Below, in pieces: positions 33,031 to 33,085 of a stretch of DNA of 33,085 bases (position 1 is its first letter; the number at the start of each line of letters is the position of its first letter). The DNA is from Bacteroides sp. GTDB taxonomy: Bacteria > Bacteroidota > Bacteroidia > Bacteroidales > P3. The position numbers and the translations under genes were made by a program. The stretch covers positions 1-33,085 of the forward strand of contig JAMPIH010000019.1 in the NCBI GenBank assembly GCA_023662825.1, written 5' to 3'. The notes beneath the pieces were generated by a model. That model saw only the letters and a program-made list of their open reading frames with translations. It did not search any database and was not told the DNA's origin.

Positions 33031-33085
33031 TGAAGTGAACCCCGAAAGTTGGACAAAAAACTTTCGGGGTTTTTTATGCGCAAGA
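33031..33085 (+). mobile_element. Possible left end of an IS3-family element, partial
   Basis: The sequence from 33031 begins TGAAGTGAACCCCGAAAGTT then GGAC, resembling the terminal repeats of IS150-type IS3-family elements as I remember them. A 13-bp stem (AACCCCGAAAGTT at 33038-33050 with AACTTTCGGGGTT at 33059-33071) follows, as in many such ends, and an ATG at 33076 (ATGCGCAAGA, Met-Arg-Lys) could start the first transposase frame. The window ends there, so no transposase can be confirmed. The alternative is a plain terminator for the protease operon. Confidence 0.4.
33038..33075 (+). terminator. Strong hairpin plus T-run after the protease gene
   Basis: The 13-bp perfect stem AACCCCGAAAGTT/AACTTTCGGGGTT with an 8-base loop is followed by a T-run ending at 33075. 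It would terminate transcription from the Omp28-like/subtilase operon, 40 bases after the stop codon, whatever its origin. It overlaps the possible IS end. Confidence 0.75.

Overview
The window looks like chromosomal DNA of a fairly GC-rich member of the Bacteroidales (Bacteroidota). Evidence: five start regions carry the Bacteroidota -33/-7 promoter (TTTG or TTG, then TAnnTTTG or a one-base variant); there is a DUF5606 gene, a DUF4301 gene and a Ctc-type L25 gene; secreted proteins end in type IX secretion (T9SS) sorting domains; and the initiator tRNA has no encoded CCA. I cannot fix the genus from sequence alone.

Layout. 1-930 has no gene I can support. It holds three small hairpins and a strongly G-rich, C-poor stretch built from repeats of GGGA-T(6-8)-CGG. 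960-5597 (+) is a tight four-gene operon: DUF5606 protein with a histone-H1-like tail, PyrK, PyrD and RNase R. 5592-12271 (-) is a six-gene operon: TolC-like channel, HlyD/MacA-like adaptor, MacB-like ATPase and permease, then a LytS-type histidine kinase and a LytTR response regulator. It reads as a self-regulated tripartite efflux or export unit. 12496-14113 (-) holds ribosomal protein L25 and PRPP synthetase, each with its own promoter. 14327-15767 (+) holds the initiator tRNA and the ribosome GTPase Der.

15768-15895 is a 128-bp interrupted palindrome starting directly after the der stop codon. Beside it, on the minus strand, is a compact, lower-GC three-gene cassette (15918-16818): a DUF3791 protein, a DUF3990 protein with ADP-ribosyltransferase-like motifs, and a 72-aa protein coupled by an ATGA overlap. 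This is the best candidate for a poorly described system, perhaps toxin-antitoxin-like. An M20 dipeptidase and a DUF4301 protein follow.

20131-32997 is a surface/secretion locus. Two giant fibronectin-III proteins (minus strand) diverge from a CxxC-containing Omp28-like protein and a subtilisin-family protease (plus strand). The 557-bp divergent region between them carries three copies of a TTTACACA-type motif and one clear promoter. The window ends in a strong hairpin that resembles the left end of an IS3-family (IS150-like) element.

All calls come from reading the sequence and from memory of protein families; no database search was run.
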